Shown: positions 1 through 5,911 of the stretch, piece by piece | Layout of the letters: every line of letters starts with the position of its first letter | How positions within the stretch are numbered: the first letter of the stretch is position 1 | Assembly (NCBI GenBank): GCA_946480125.1 | Contig: CAMLIY010000142.1 | Span: forward strand, 1 to 8,155 | Direction of reading: 5' to 3' | Length of the DNA stretch: 8,155 bases | DNA from: an uncultured Asticcacaulis sp. | Lineage (GTDB): Bacteria; Pseudomonadota; Alphaproteobacteria; Caulobacterales; Caulobacteraceae | Made by a program: the position numbers and the translations under genes | Notes under the pieces: generated by a model | Database searches by the model: none | Seen by the model: the letters and a program-made list of their open reading frames with translations, nothing else | What the model was told of the DNA's origin: nothing

Positions 1-919
1 TGAGCACCTTGTCGGCACGATCGGGGAAATGGGCGCGCAGCCATTCCTCGAACAGGGTCTTGATCTCGTGCGGCAGGCGGATCAGCACGCCGCCGGCCCG
101 CGTGGCGCCGGCAAGAGCGGCCGCTTCCATGATTTTCTCGATCTCATGATCGGTCAGGCCGGGAATGACCGGCGCCATTAATACGCTGGTCGGGATGCCG
201 GCATCGGTCAGGGCGCGCACCGTATCCAGCCGGCGGGAAGGTGTAGCGGCGCGCGGTTCCATGACGCGGGCCAGGTCGCGATCAAGCGTGGTGATCGATA
301 GCGTGGCCTTGAACAGGTTCAACGCCGCCATGGCGCTGAGGATATCAATATCACGCTGGATCAGGGCCGACTTGGTGACAATATGGACGGGATGGCGGAA
401 TTCATACAGCACCTCAAGGATACCGCGCGTCAGCTTTTCCGATTTTTCCGTTGGCTGGTAAGCGTCGGTATTGATGCCGAGCGCAATGGGCGCGGGGGTA
501 TAGGTAAGGGCCGACAGTTCCTGACGCAGGGCGTGGGCCGCATCGGGCTTGCGGAAGATACGCGTCTCGAAATCCATGCCGGGCGACAGGTCGAGATAGG
601 CGTGGCTCGGTCGGGCGAAGCAATAGATACAGCCGTGTTCGCAACCCTTGTAAGGGTTTATCGAACGGTCGAACCCGACATCAGGCGAGGTGTTGCGCGT
701 AATGATGCGGCGAACGGTATCGACGCCTAAAATGGTCTTGCGTCGGGCCCTGGCCCAGTCTTCGCGGTCATGGTCGCTCCAGCCGTCGTCGATCTCGTAA
801 CGGTCCGCCAGATCGAAACGATGGCTCGGCCGGTTGGAGACCGAGCCGCGTCCTTTGCGCGGCAGGTCGGGCAGGCCTTCGTCATCTTTAGTGCGTGTAT
901 TGGGTGGTGGGGCTGCCAT
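1..919 (-). CDS. PA0069-family radical SAM protein (spore photoproduct lyase-like), 3' end cut by window edge
   Basis: The visible 306 residues begin MAAPPPNTRTKDDEG and read through without a stop to the left edge, so the C-terminus is missing. The radical SAM signature CEHGCIYC gives the C-x3-C-x2-C cluster ligands at about Cys93, Cys97 and Cys100. It is preceded by INPYKG and followed by FARPSHAYLDLSPGMDFETR, a run typical of the PA0069/Rv2578c group, which is related to spore photoproduct lyase. Members bind a 4Fe-4S cluster and cleave S-adenosylmethionine to make a radical. The substrate of this group is not settled, and DNA repair is the usual guess. The ATG at 919 is chosen because the ATG at 927 is out of frame. 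A GTTC-N7-GTTC LexA-type site lies 24 bases upstream, which supports a DNA-damage role (inference). The family assignment is secure; the reaction is not. Confidence 0.88.
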   Translation of the reverse strand, partial: MAAPPPNTRTKDDEGLPDLPRKGRGSVSNRPSHRFDLADRYEIDDGWSDHDREDWARARRKTILGVDTVRRIITRNTSPDVGFDRSINPYKGCEHGCIYCFARPSHAYLDLSPGMDFETRIFRKPDAAHALRQELSALTYTPAPIALGINTDAYQPTEKSEKLTRGILEVLYEFRHPVHIVTKSALIQRDIDILSAMAALNLFKATLSITTLDRDLARVMEPRAATPSRRLDTVRALTDAGIPTSVLMAPVIPGLTDHEIEKIMEAAALAGATRAGGVLIRLPHEIKTLFEEWLRAHFPDRADKVL

Positions 920-942
920 GGCCCCATCTTATGCCAATCCTA

Positions 943-957
943 GAACAAAACAAGAAC
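943..957 (-). promoter_or_regulatory. Putative LexA (SOS) box, GTTC-N7-GTTC
   Basis: On the minus strand the sequence reads GTTC TTGTTTT GTTC, an exact match to the direct-repeat operator known for LexA in Alphaproteobacteria. It sits in the 52-base gap between the oxygenase-like gene and the radical SAM gene, 24 bases before the latter's ATG. That is where a repressor would cover the promoter. No strong -10/-35 pair is visible. TTGTTT (953-948) with TAAGAT (931-926) at 16-base spacing is possible and would give an almost leaderless transcript. LexA binding is inferred from the motif and its position. Confidence 0.72.
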
Positions 958-971
958 AATATTACGCGGGA

Positions 972-1937
972 TTACGCGGCTTTTTGGGCCTTGCCATTCG
1001 CGGCCGGCTTTACCGGCGCGGTGACGCCGTCATCGAAAAGGATCTGGCCGGGCGTTGTGGCGTCGAGCGAAAAGCGCGGGGTCAGCGGGCTCTTGCCGCC
1101 TTTGAAGCCGCCGGTCATCTTGACGATACGGGCGAGGATAATTTTCAGAGGTTCCAGGAACTTGGGCGAATGCGCCAGCGTTGGGTTCAGCCCGAACCAG
1201 CGGCGCAGCACCCCGTTGGCATAGATGACATTGGCCCGCCACAGGGCGCGTGGCGTCATGAATTCGATCGACAGCGATACATTGACCATGCCGTGATTGA
1301 CGATGCGGTGCGGCGCGTTTTGCACCCAGGTCATCATCTCGCCGGGCTTGAGATCATGAACCAGGGCCTGGCCGTCAAAGGCCGGATCATAGGGCAGTTG
1401 CTCGTCGCTTTCGCGCAGGGCCACGCCTTCGAGATGACGGTCGTCGACGCACGGTTCGGCGGGCGGATAGAGGTAAAGCTTCTTGACGCCGCGAATTTGC
1501 CACAACGTCACCAGCGGAATATCGAGATGGTAAAAGACGTGGGCATTGGGCGAAGAGATCAGCAGGCCCAGATCCTGTTTCAGGGTGGTGGTGCCGCTCT
1601 CCGCCTTGATTTCGGCGAACATCTGCTCGCAGAGGTCGTTAATCGCGGCATCGGACGCATTGACCTTGCGCAGGTTCAGCCACAGGCGTCCGGCCTTGAC
1701 GCCCGCCATGAGGGCGCGGCCGTCTAAATTGCCGCGTCGGCCGAGATACCACTGCTTCCAGTTGGCCGGATCATAGCCCATGGTGAAAACTTCCAGCCGG
1801 TCGCGCGGATAACGGTCGATCAGGGCGATCAGGGCTTCGTCCGTGAACAGGTCGCTCTTGTCGAGTTCATGATTGAACAGCAGGTTCTTGCCGGCGAAAT
1901 GGGCCTTGTGGTCGGGTGTCCAGGTTAAAAGGGGCAT
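972..1937 (-). CDS. JmjC/cupin-like protein, putative Fe(II)-dependent oxygenase
   Basis: A soluble protein of 321 residues with no signal peptide or membrane helix. The central part (about 120-230) reads like a cupin/JmjC barrel. FYHLDIPLVTLWQIRGVKKL contains an H-x-D pair (His137, Asp139), and LKPGEMMTWVQNAPHRIVNH supplies a distal histidine (His210). Together they would make the usual two-His-one-carboxylate iron site. In JmjC and related 2-oxoglutarate oxygenases the cosubstrate lysine lies on nearby strands; K152/K153 in GVKK are possible candidates. The substrate is unknown. Such proteins are sometimes labelled transcriptional regulators, but no DNA-binding domain is visible. The C-terminal tail (about 305-321) is Ala/Lys/Pro-rich and probably disordered. 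It lies 60 bases after the glycosyltransferase stop, separated by an inverted-repeat cluster. The Shine-Dalgarno is weak (GGAAA about 10 bases before ATG). Confidence 0.62.
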   Translation of the reverse strand: MPLLTWTPDHKAHFAGKNLLFNHELDKSDLFTDEALIALIDRYPRDRLEVFTMGYDPANWKQWYLGRRGNLDGRALMAGVKAGRLWLNLRKVNASDAAINDLCEQMFAEIKAESGTTTLKQDLGLLISSPNAHVFYHLDIPLVTLWQIRGVKKLYLYPPAEPCVDDRHLEGVALRESDEQLPYDPAFDGQALVHDLKPGEMMTWVQNAPHRIVNHGMVNVSLSIEFMTPRALWRANVIYANGVLRRWFGLNPTLAHSPKFLEPLKIILARIVKMTGGFKGGKSPLTPRFSLDATTPGQILFDDGVTAPVKPAANGKAQKAA

Positions 1938-1942
1938 ACAAG

Positions 1943-1989
1943 CACTTTCCGAAAAGTGTGACGCACTTTTCGGATTAAAAAGTGCGTCA
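1943..1989. repeat. Alternating inverted-repeat cluster (two mutually exclusive hairpins)
   Basis: Variants of one arm, CACTTTT / AAAAGTG, occur four times in alternating orientation. Arms at 1949-1958 and 1964-1973 (CCGAAAAGTG and CACTTTTCGG) form a perfect 10-bp stem with a 5-base loop. Arms at 1959-1970 and 1978-1989 (TGACGCACTTTT and AAAAGTGCGTCA) form a perfect 12-bp stem with a 7-base loop. A further partial arm (CACTTT, 1943-1948) can pair with AAAGTG at 1953-1958. The main stems share bases, so only one can form at a time. The cluster fills the gap between the glycosyltransferase stop and the oxygenase-like start, so it would lie in their shared mRNA. It could be a dispersed intergenic palindromic element, a partial terminator or an mRNA-stability element. 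Confidence 0.85.
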
Positions 1990-1997
1990 AAATAAAA

Positions 1998-3011
1998 TTA
2001 GCGTCCGGGTGGTTTCGGTTTCAGCAGGGCGGTGCCGTAGAAACCGACTTTGAAAGGGGAAAACCAGATCAGCTTGCCGCAGCCGCGCGCCGCCTTGTCG
2101 AGCTTGTCGGCGCTGGCTTCACGGCCCAGGATCAGCAGGACCAGGCCCCACAGGCCGAAGATAACGGCCTGGGCCAAACCCTGAAGCATCCAGGCGGCGG
2201 CGGTAAAAGGCTTGCCGTCATGAGCGGCGGTATAGGAAGGGCCCTGACCGTAGGCGAAGGCACGCAAAAGCGTATAGCCCAGCCGGCTGCGGGCGGCGGG
2301 CACATCCTCGAAAACGGGCGCATCGGCTGCCCAGGCGATGGTGGCGCCGCCGGTCATCAGGCCGTGGAATAACTGGTCGTCCTCGCCGCCCATATCGTTG
2401 CGCTCGATGCTGAAAGGCGCGTGATCCTGCGGCAGGGCCGAGCGGCGGACCAGGCTGTTGCCGCAGCCGTAATAGCTGCTCAGGGTTTGCGAGTCCGCCG
2501 GACCGAAGCGTGAGAAAAAGCGGGTGAAATAGGTGTCGTAACGCGTCGCGCCATTGGCCAGGCGGGCCTCGACCGGACCGAAAACGACATCGGCACCGAA
2601 CTTTTTTTGTGCGGTCATCAGGCGGGCCAGCCAGCCAGCCGGCGCTTCCTCATCATCGTCGAGAAAGGCGATGAAGTCGGCGTCACAGGCGCTGACGGCG
2701 CTGTTGCGGGCATTGGCGACGCCGGTTTTCGGTTCGTGGATATAGATGATAGGGAAGGGCGCCTGGACGCTTTCAACCAGTCCGCGTGCCGAGGCTTCCG
2801 GGCTGTTGTCGCAAACGATCATGGACAGTGCGGTGACGCCGGTTTGCGCCACGATCGAGTGTATCGCCAGCGCCAGTCCCTGGGGGCGGCGGAAGGTCGG
2901 GATGATGACGCAGACGGAGGCTGTGTCTGCGGTCAGAACGGCATCCGAATAAAAGGCGGTGCTATCCGGCATCGACGGCTCCGAGGCGGCGCGGAATACT
3001 GGAGACAGCAT
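1998..3011 (-). CDS. Family 2 glycosyltransferase (GT-A fold) with C-terminal membrane segment
   Basis: A protein of 337 residues that transfers a sugar from a nucleotide donor, probably at the inner face of the cytoplasmic membrane. The GT-A fold starts at SVCVIIPTFRRP (32-43), followed by IVCDNS (65-70), KTGVANARN (95-103) and the metal/nucleotide-binding DDD in AFLDDDEE (118-120). GGEDDQLFHGLM (208-219) supplies the acidic motif usual for the catalytic base. Residues of about 274-296 are hydrophobic (WMLQGLAQAVIFGLWGLVLL) and probably anchor the protein. The frame is open upstream to 3068, but the ATG at 3011 has a strong AAAGGAG six bases before it. An internal ATG at 2972 is a weaker alternative. 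The start lies inside the acyltransferase gene (50-base overlap), so the two are very likely co-transcribed. Donor and acceptor cannot be told from sequence; surface polysaccharide synthesis is inferred. Confidence 0.85.
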   Translation of the reverse strand: MLSPVFRAASEPSMPDSTAFYSDAVLTADTASVCVIIPTFRRPQGLALAIHSIVAQTGVTALSMIVCDNSPEASARGLVESVQAPFPIIYIHEPKTGVANARNSAVSACDADFIAFLDDDEEAPAGWLARLMTAQKKFGADVVFGPVEARLANGATRYDTYFTRFFSRFGPADSQTLSSYYGCGNSLVRRSALPQDHAPFSIERNDMGGEDDQLFHGLMTGGATIAWAADAPVFEDVPAARSRLGYTLLRAFAYGQGPSYTAAHDGKPFTAAAWMLQGLAQAVIFGLWGLVLLILGREASADKLDKAARGCGKLIWFSPFKVGFYGTALLKPKPPGR

Positions 3012-4104
3012 GTGCGACTCCTTTCGCGCGGCTGACAAGATCAAGTTCGAGGCAGGCGATCTGGTCAAAACGCCGGCCGAGGCGGGTCACGACACCCGAC
3101 ACCCGGTCGCCCATGGCCTGCTGAAAGCGGCCAGTGGCCTGTGACAGAGTCTGGCCAAATCGTCCGGAGGCGGAGGCGCCGTAGATGCCCACATGACGCA
3201 CATCATAGGCCGTATTACTAAAGGAGTTCTTATAATGGCTCTGTCCGGTGGAAAGATCGTAATAATTGACCCCGGCGGCCTTGAGCACGGCCTGGCAATC
3301 GGTCAGGAAAATCGATCCGGGTGAATAGGCGCGAAACGCCGGGTCATAGCTGGAGACCCATGGGTGCATATGGTCGCCAAGTCGTGGACCATAATGGAAC
3401 AGGGCCGGTTTGCCGCCGATCGTCATGGTGAGGAGCGCGCCGTGAAGATCGTCTTCGGGCGCATCGAACAGTCGGTCCAGCAAGTCAGCGGCCCAGGGCG
3501 GCGCCAGAAAATCGTGCAGGCCATTGTGATGAAGCTGATCGCGTTTCAAGCGAAGCATCAGGTTGTAATGGTCACGATTGCGGTCTGTCAGAATGAATTC
3601 GATCGGGCCATGCGCCTCTATCAGGTTGCGGCGATGGCGGTTGATATTCTTGCGATGCTTGCGTGTTACATTATTGGTCGTTTCGTCAAAACCGAGATCT
3701 ATACCATAAGAGATATCCGCCTCGCCGCCTGTATCGCCAAAGAGATTATAAGGGTCGATAAGGCCTATCGCCTGAAAGCGGTTGATACCCGCAGCGGCCA
3801 GGGCTGTTTGCCCGTTCAAAGCCACGTCTGGAAAGGTGATAAGCGCGGTATAATCGGAAAAAGGCGCCCCGACCGGGCGCGCAAAGCGGTGTGGGCGGCG
3901 GTGGTGCGGCAGAAAACCGATCGCTTCTCCGCCGTAGCGGAAGATTGCTACATATACGTCATCACGTCCGGTAGCGACGGCGCGGGTGAACTCTGGCGAC
4001 AGCAGCGGCGAACGGAAAAGCGGCGTGGCGCGGCACATGGCTTTCCACGATTCCAGATCACGCGGGACTAACGCATCCGGCCGTACGAGTTCGCAATTTA
4101 ACAT
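2962..4104 (-). CDS. GNAT-superfamily acyltransferase of the FemAB / CelD (BcsL) type
   Basis: A protein of 380 residues without signal peptide or clear membrane helix. It has the two-lobed layout of FemAB/CelD-like acyltransferases: an N-terminal half with FRSPLLSPEFTRAVA (30-44) and AIGFLPHHRR (61-70), then a basic linker (TRKHRKNINRHRRNL, 147-161). The C-terminal GNAT-like lobe contains GALLTMTIGGKPALFHYG (222-239), YDPAFRAYSPGSIFLTD (253-269) and YYDLSTGQSHYKNSFSN (281-297). The last two blocks, with the YSPG loop and the Y-D-x-x-x-G-x-x-x-YK pattern, are characteristic of the group. Relatives acylate sugars or amino sugars of exopolysaccharide, cellulose or holdfast material. The overlapping glycosyltransferase supports a glycan role, but the acceptor is unknown. 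The tail after about 310 lacks recognisable motifs. AAAGG lies five bases before the ATG. Confidence in the superfamily is high and in the substrate low. Confidence 0.8.
   Translation of the reverse strand: MLNCELVRPDALVPRDLESWKAMCRATPLFRSPLLSPEFTRAVATGRDDVYVAIFRYGGEAIGFLPHHRRPHRFARPVGAPFSDYTALITFPDVALNGQTALAAAGINRFQAIGLIDPYNLFGDTGGEADISYGIDLGFDETTNNVTRKHRKNINRHRRNLIEAHGPIEFILTDRNRDHYNLMLRLKRDQLHHNGLHDFLAPPWAADLLDRLFDAPEDDLHGALLTMTIGGKPALFHYGPRLGDHMHPWVSSYDPAFRAYSPGSIFLTDCQAVLKAAGVNYYDLSTGQSHYKNSFSNTAYDVRHVGIYGASASGRFGQTLSQATGRFQQAMGDRVSGVVTRLGRRFDQIACLELDLVSRAKGVAHAVSSIPRRLGAVDAG
3018..3024 (-). promoter_or_regulatory. Strong ribosome binding site deciding the glycosyltransferase start
   Basis: The minus strand reads AAAGGAG, six bases (TCGCAC) before the ATG at 3011. 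It lies within the 3' part of the acyltransferase gene and is the clearest Shine-Dalgarno in the left block. It argues for 3011 over the in-frame upstream start at 3068. Confidence 0.75.
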
Positions 4105-4243
4105 AACAACCTTTAATACTTACAAATGCCCCTGGGCCCTCTCTTGCAAGGTTTAGGCCAGTTTACCTCAGGTTACATATGAAAGTTGAGGGTGCTAAAA
4201 TACCATCAAATTTTATCAGTAATGTAAAGTTTCGCAGTCATTG

Positions 4244-4261
4244 TGACAAGCAAGCTTGACA
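4244..4261. promoter_or_regulatory. Imperfect palindrome over the -35, candidate operator
   Basis: TGACAAGC-AA-GCTTGACA is an 18-base palindrome with a single A/A mismatch in each arm. Its right arm contains the TTGACA -35 element. A further inverted copy of the TGACAAG arm (CTTGTCA) lies at 4290-4296, next to the predicted transcription start. The arrangement suggests repressor binding, and the XRE protein encoded two genes downstream is the obvious candidate for autoregulation (inference). Confidence 0.4.
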
Positions 4262-4284
4262 TATCATTTCAGCCGTGTTGTAAA
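4256..4284 (+). promoter_or_regulatory. Sigma-70-type promoter of the membrane protein-XRE-TraB operon
   Basis: A perfect -35 hexamer TTGACA (4256-4261) is followed after 17 bases by TGTAAA (4279-4284), four of six matches to TATAAT. Transcription would start near 4291, about 25 bases before the ATG at 4316. That rules against the longer in-frame start at 4256. This is motif-based only. Confidence 0.55.
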
Positions 4285-4300
4285 GCGTCCTTGTCAAAGC

Positions 4301-4307
4301 GAAGGGG
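4301..4307 (+). promoter_or_regulatory. Ribosome binding site deciding the membrane-protein start
   Basis: GAAGGGG lies eight bases before the ATG at 4316. The longer in-frame start at 4256 has no such site and coincides with the -35 element, so 4316 is preferred. Confidence 0.6.
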
Positions 4308-4315
4308 TGTTCATT

Positions 4316-4747
4316 ATGGCTGTGCCAAAATCAAAAATTATCGCCGGTTTTCTCGTTCTGGCACTCCTGGGTGGTCTATTAGGTGGCTTCAATATGAGTT
4401 GGAGCCGCGCGCCGTCATTTCCACTTTACGGCCTGATTATAGATATATGCGCTATCCCGGTCATGATCATGCTGATCCTTTATGTGCGGAAACTGAAAGT
4501 GGCTTCAACCGATGAATTCAGCCTCACCAAGAAACGCTATGCGGCGCAAAATGGCTTTATCATCGGCTTTGCCCTCTTCCTGATCAGCGGCGTCTTCCCG
4601 ATTTTTTTCCCCGATCTCTATCGTCAGCTTATAGCCAGCCTCGATGGGGCGCATGAGGGCTTTCTGATGGGGCGCGTGGCGGGTATGGCGCCGTTTGTGC
4701 TGGGTTTACTGATAGGTCAGATCAGCGCCTGGCTGAAATATCGCTGA
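4316..4747 (+). CDS. Small four-helix inner-membrane protein of unknown function
   Basis: A protein of 143 residues that is mostly hydrophobic. Predicted membrane segments are at about 8-27 (IIAGFLVLALLGGLLGGF), 38-57 (LYGLIIDICAIPVMIMLILY), 78-98 (QNGFIIGFALFLISGVFPIF) and 121-139 (VAGMAPFVLGLLIGQISAW). The loop between helices 2 and 3 (58-77) is polar and basic (RKLKVASTDEFSLTKKRY), which suits a cytoplasmic position and puts both termini outside or periplasmic-facing loops short. I do not recognise a named family. Small multi-pass membrane proteins often sit directly before a 60-70 residue XRE regulator of the type encoded next. The TGA stop overlaps that gene's ATG by one base (TGATG), so translation is probably coupled. 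The function is not deducible from sequence; sensing a membrane or peptide signal for the regulator is only a possibility. Confidence 0.75.
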   Translation: MAVPKSKIIAGFLVLALLGGLLGGFNMSWSRAPSFPLYGLIIDICAIPVMIMLILYVRKLKVASTDEFSLTKKRYAAQNGFIIGFALFLISGVFPIFFPDLYRQLIASLDGAHEGFLMGRVAGMAPFVLGLLIGQISAWLKYR

Positions 4748-4938
4748 TGAGAAACCGCCTGAAAATACTGCGTGCCGAGCGCAACTGGTCCCAGGCTGAC
4801 CTGGCCGACCGGCTGGCTGTCTCTCGCCAGACCATCAACGCCATCGAAACGGAGAAGTACGATCCCTCCCTGCCGCTGGCATTCAAGATTGCCGAGCTGT
4901 TCGCTTTGCGCATAGAAGATATATTCACGCCAGTATAA
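4747..4938 (+). CDS. Small XRE-family helix-turn-helix transcriptional regulator
   Basis: A protein of 63 residues that is almost entirely one Cro/C1-type (HTH_3) domain. RLKILRAERNWSQADLADRL leads into AVSRQTINAIETEKYDPS, with the helix-turn-helix at about 14-34 and the recognition helix around SRQTINAIE (26-34). The ending LAFKIAELFALRIEDIF is typical of the YozG/YvaO-like small regulators usually found beside a multi-pass membrane protein. It has no sensor domain. It starts at the stop codon of the membrane-protein gene (one-base overlap), which indicates coupled synthesis. A palindrome over the operon's -35 element (4244-4261) is a plausible binding site, implying negative autoregulation (inference). 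The family call is secure; the target genes are unknown. Confidence 0.9.
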   Translation: MRNRLKILRAERNWSQADLADRLAVSRQTINAIETEKYDPSLPLAFKIAELFALRIEDIFTPV

Positions 4939-4966
4939 TTGGCCCGTTTGAGGCTTTGGGGGATTT

Positions 4967-5911
4967 ATGATTTCCGGATTGAAGACCGGCCTCGCTGCGG
5001 CCGCCATCCTGGTAAGCTGCGTTTTCGCGCCTATGATCCGCGCCGAAACGCCGGCCCAGATAAAACCGGCCCAAATAAAGCCAGCCCAGATAAAACCGGC
5101 CCAGATAAAACCCGCCATGTGGGTCATAAGGGATGCCGATTCGACCATTTATCTGCTCGGTTCTATACACGTCATGAGGCCGGACACGCCCTGGCTGACG
5201 CCGGTGATCCAGAGCCGGTTCGACAGTGCGCAGGATGTGTGGTTCGAAATTCCCGATCTCGATGACAAGGCGGGCGCCGGCGCCATTGCGCAGAAATATA
5301 TGTTCGATGCCTCCGGCGATATGACCAGCGGCCTGACGCCGGAAGAAGTGACGCAGGTTGATGTCCTGCTCAAGCCGATGGGATTGAACGCGGCCATGTT
5401 GAAAGCCATGCGCAAATGGGCGGTCGGGCTGATCATTACCATGCAGCGGGTCAATCAGCTGGGTTATACGACAGAAACCGGCGTCGATGTTACCTTGATC
5501 ACGCAGGCGCGCGCCAAGGCCAAAACCGTCCATGGCTTCGAGACGATGGAGTCGCAGATGCAGGCTTTGGTGCCCGATAATGCGGCCGAAGAACTGACCG
5601 CCCTGCGCACGACTCTGACCGACGTGGCCACCCTGCCGCAGGATCTGGGTGATCTGTTTGGCGCCTGGAAGCGAGGCGACACGACAGACCTGAGTCATCT
5701 GATGATCGACAAGATGCAGGCGGAAGATCCGAAAAGCTATCAGCGCCTGATCGTGGAGCGCAACGCCGCCTGGGAACCGCAGATCGAGCATATACTTGCC
5801 GGCAAGGGTACGGTTTTCATCACCGTCGGCGCCGGGCATCTGGTCGGTCCAGACAGCGTTATCGCTCTATTGAAACAGCACGGCATCACGGCAGAGCGCC
5901 TGCCGGACTGA
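4967..5911 (+). CDS. Exported TraB/GumN-family protein with PAQIK repeat
   Basis: A protein of 314 residues of the TraB/PrgY/GumN family, related to the Tiki metalloproteases. Both hallmark G-x-x-H motifs are present: GSIH at 65-68 (in YLLGSIHV) and GAGH at 288-291 (in FITVGAGHLVG). ERNAAW at 264-269 is the conserved block before the second. The N-terminus is an export signal (MISGLK, then a hydrophobic stretch to about residue 23). Cleavage could follow IRA (26), but LVSC at 15-18 also fits a lipobox, so it may be a lipoprotein. Residues 29-48 are four PAQIK pentapeptides, probably a flexible spacer before the domain. Length is normal for bacterial members. It lies 28 bases after the XRE gene and is probably in the same operon. 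The Shine-Dalgarno GGGGGA is only three bases from ATG, which is short. Bacterial substrates are unknown. Confidence 0.87.
   Translation: MISGLKTGLAAAAILVSCVFAPMIRAETPAQIKPAQIKPAQIKPAQIKPAMWVIRDADSTIYLLGSIHVMRPDTPWLTPVIQSRFDSAQDVWFEIPDLDDKAGAGAIAQKYMFDASGDMTSGLTPEEVTQVDVLLKPMGLNAAMLKAMRKWAVGLIITMQRVNQLGYTTETGVDVTLITQARAKAKTVHGFETMESQMQALVPDNAAEELTALRTTLTDVATLPQDLGDLFGAWKRGDTTDLSHLMIDKMQAEDPKSYQRLIVERNAAWEPQIEHILAGKGTVFITVGAGHLVGPDSVIALLKQHGITAERLPD
5051..5110 (+). repeat. Tandem 15-bp repeat, four copies, in the TraB-like gene
   Basis: Four head-to-tail 15-base units based on CCGGCCCAGATAAAA, each encoding P-A-Q-I-K (residues 29-48). Units 1 and 4 are identical, unit 3 differs at one base and unit 2 at two bases, all silent. 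The unit length is a multiple of three, so gain or loss of copies would change linker length without breaking the frame. This is a possible variable-number tandem repeat. Confidence 0.95.

Larger units (their letters stand above)
4105..4315. other. AT-rich divergent intergenic region
   Basis: This 211-base region separates the minus-strand acyltransferase operon from the plus-strand membrane-protein operon and must hold promoters for both. The plus-strand promoter is clear (4256-4284). For the minus strand I see only AT-rich stretches such as TAAAAT around 4213-4218 without a convincing -35. No gene of its own is visible here. Confidence 0.6.

Noticed and set aside
961..980. Tandem 10-mer ATTACGCGGG / ATTACGCGGC
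   Set aside because: Two short copies, the second containing the stop codon of the oxygenase-like gene. No further copies or pairing partner.
834..1727. Long plus-strand reading frame (297 codons) opposite the oxygenase-like gene
   Set aside because: It is the antisense shadow of the minus-strand gene at 972-1937 and the start of the radical SAM gene. It shows no recognisable motifs.
3364..4071. Plus-strand reading frame of 235 codons opposite the acyltransferase
   Set aside because: The minus strand encodes clear GNAT/CelD-type motifs here. The antisense frame has no Shine-Dalgarno and no motifs.
4098..4116. Pair of TTAA sites, considered as a CtrA site (TTAA-N7-TTAA)
   Set aside because: The spacing is 11 bases instead of 7 and the first copy overlaps the acyltransferase start codon region.
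4925..5839. Minus-strand reading frames of 304 and 143 codons with FIWAG or YLGRF repeats
   Set aside because: Their repeats are just the complement of the PAQIK-encoding 15-bp repeat. The plus strand encodes a full TraB/GumN protein with both G-x-x-H motifs.
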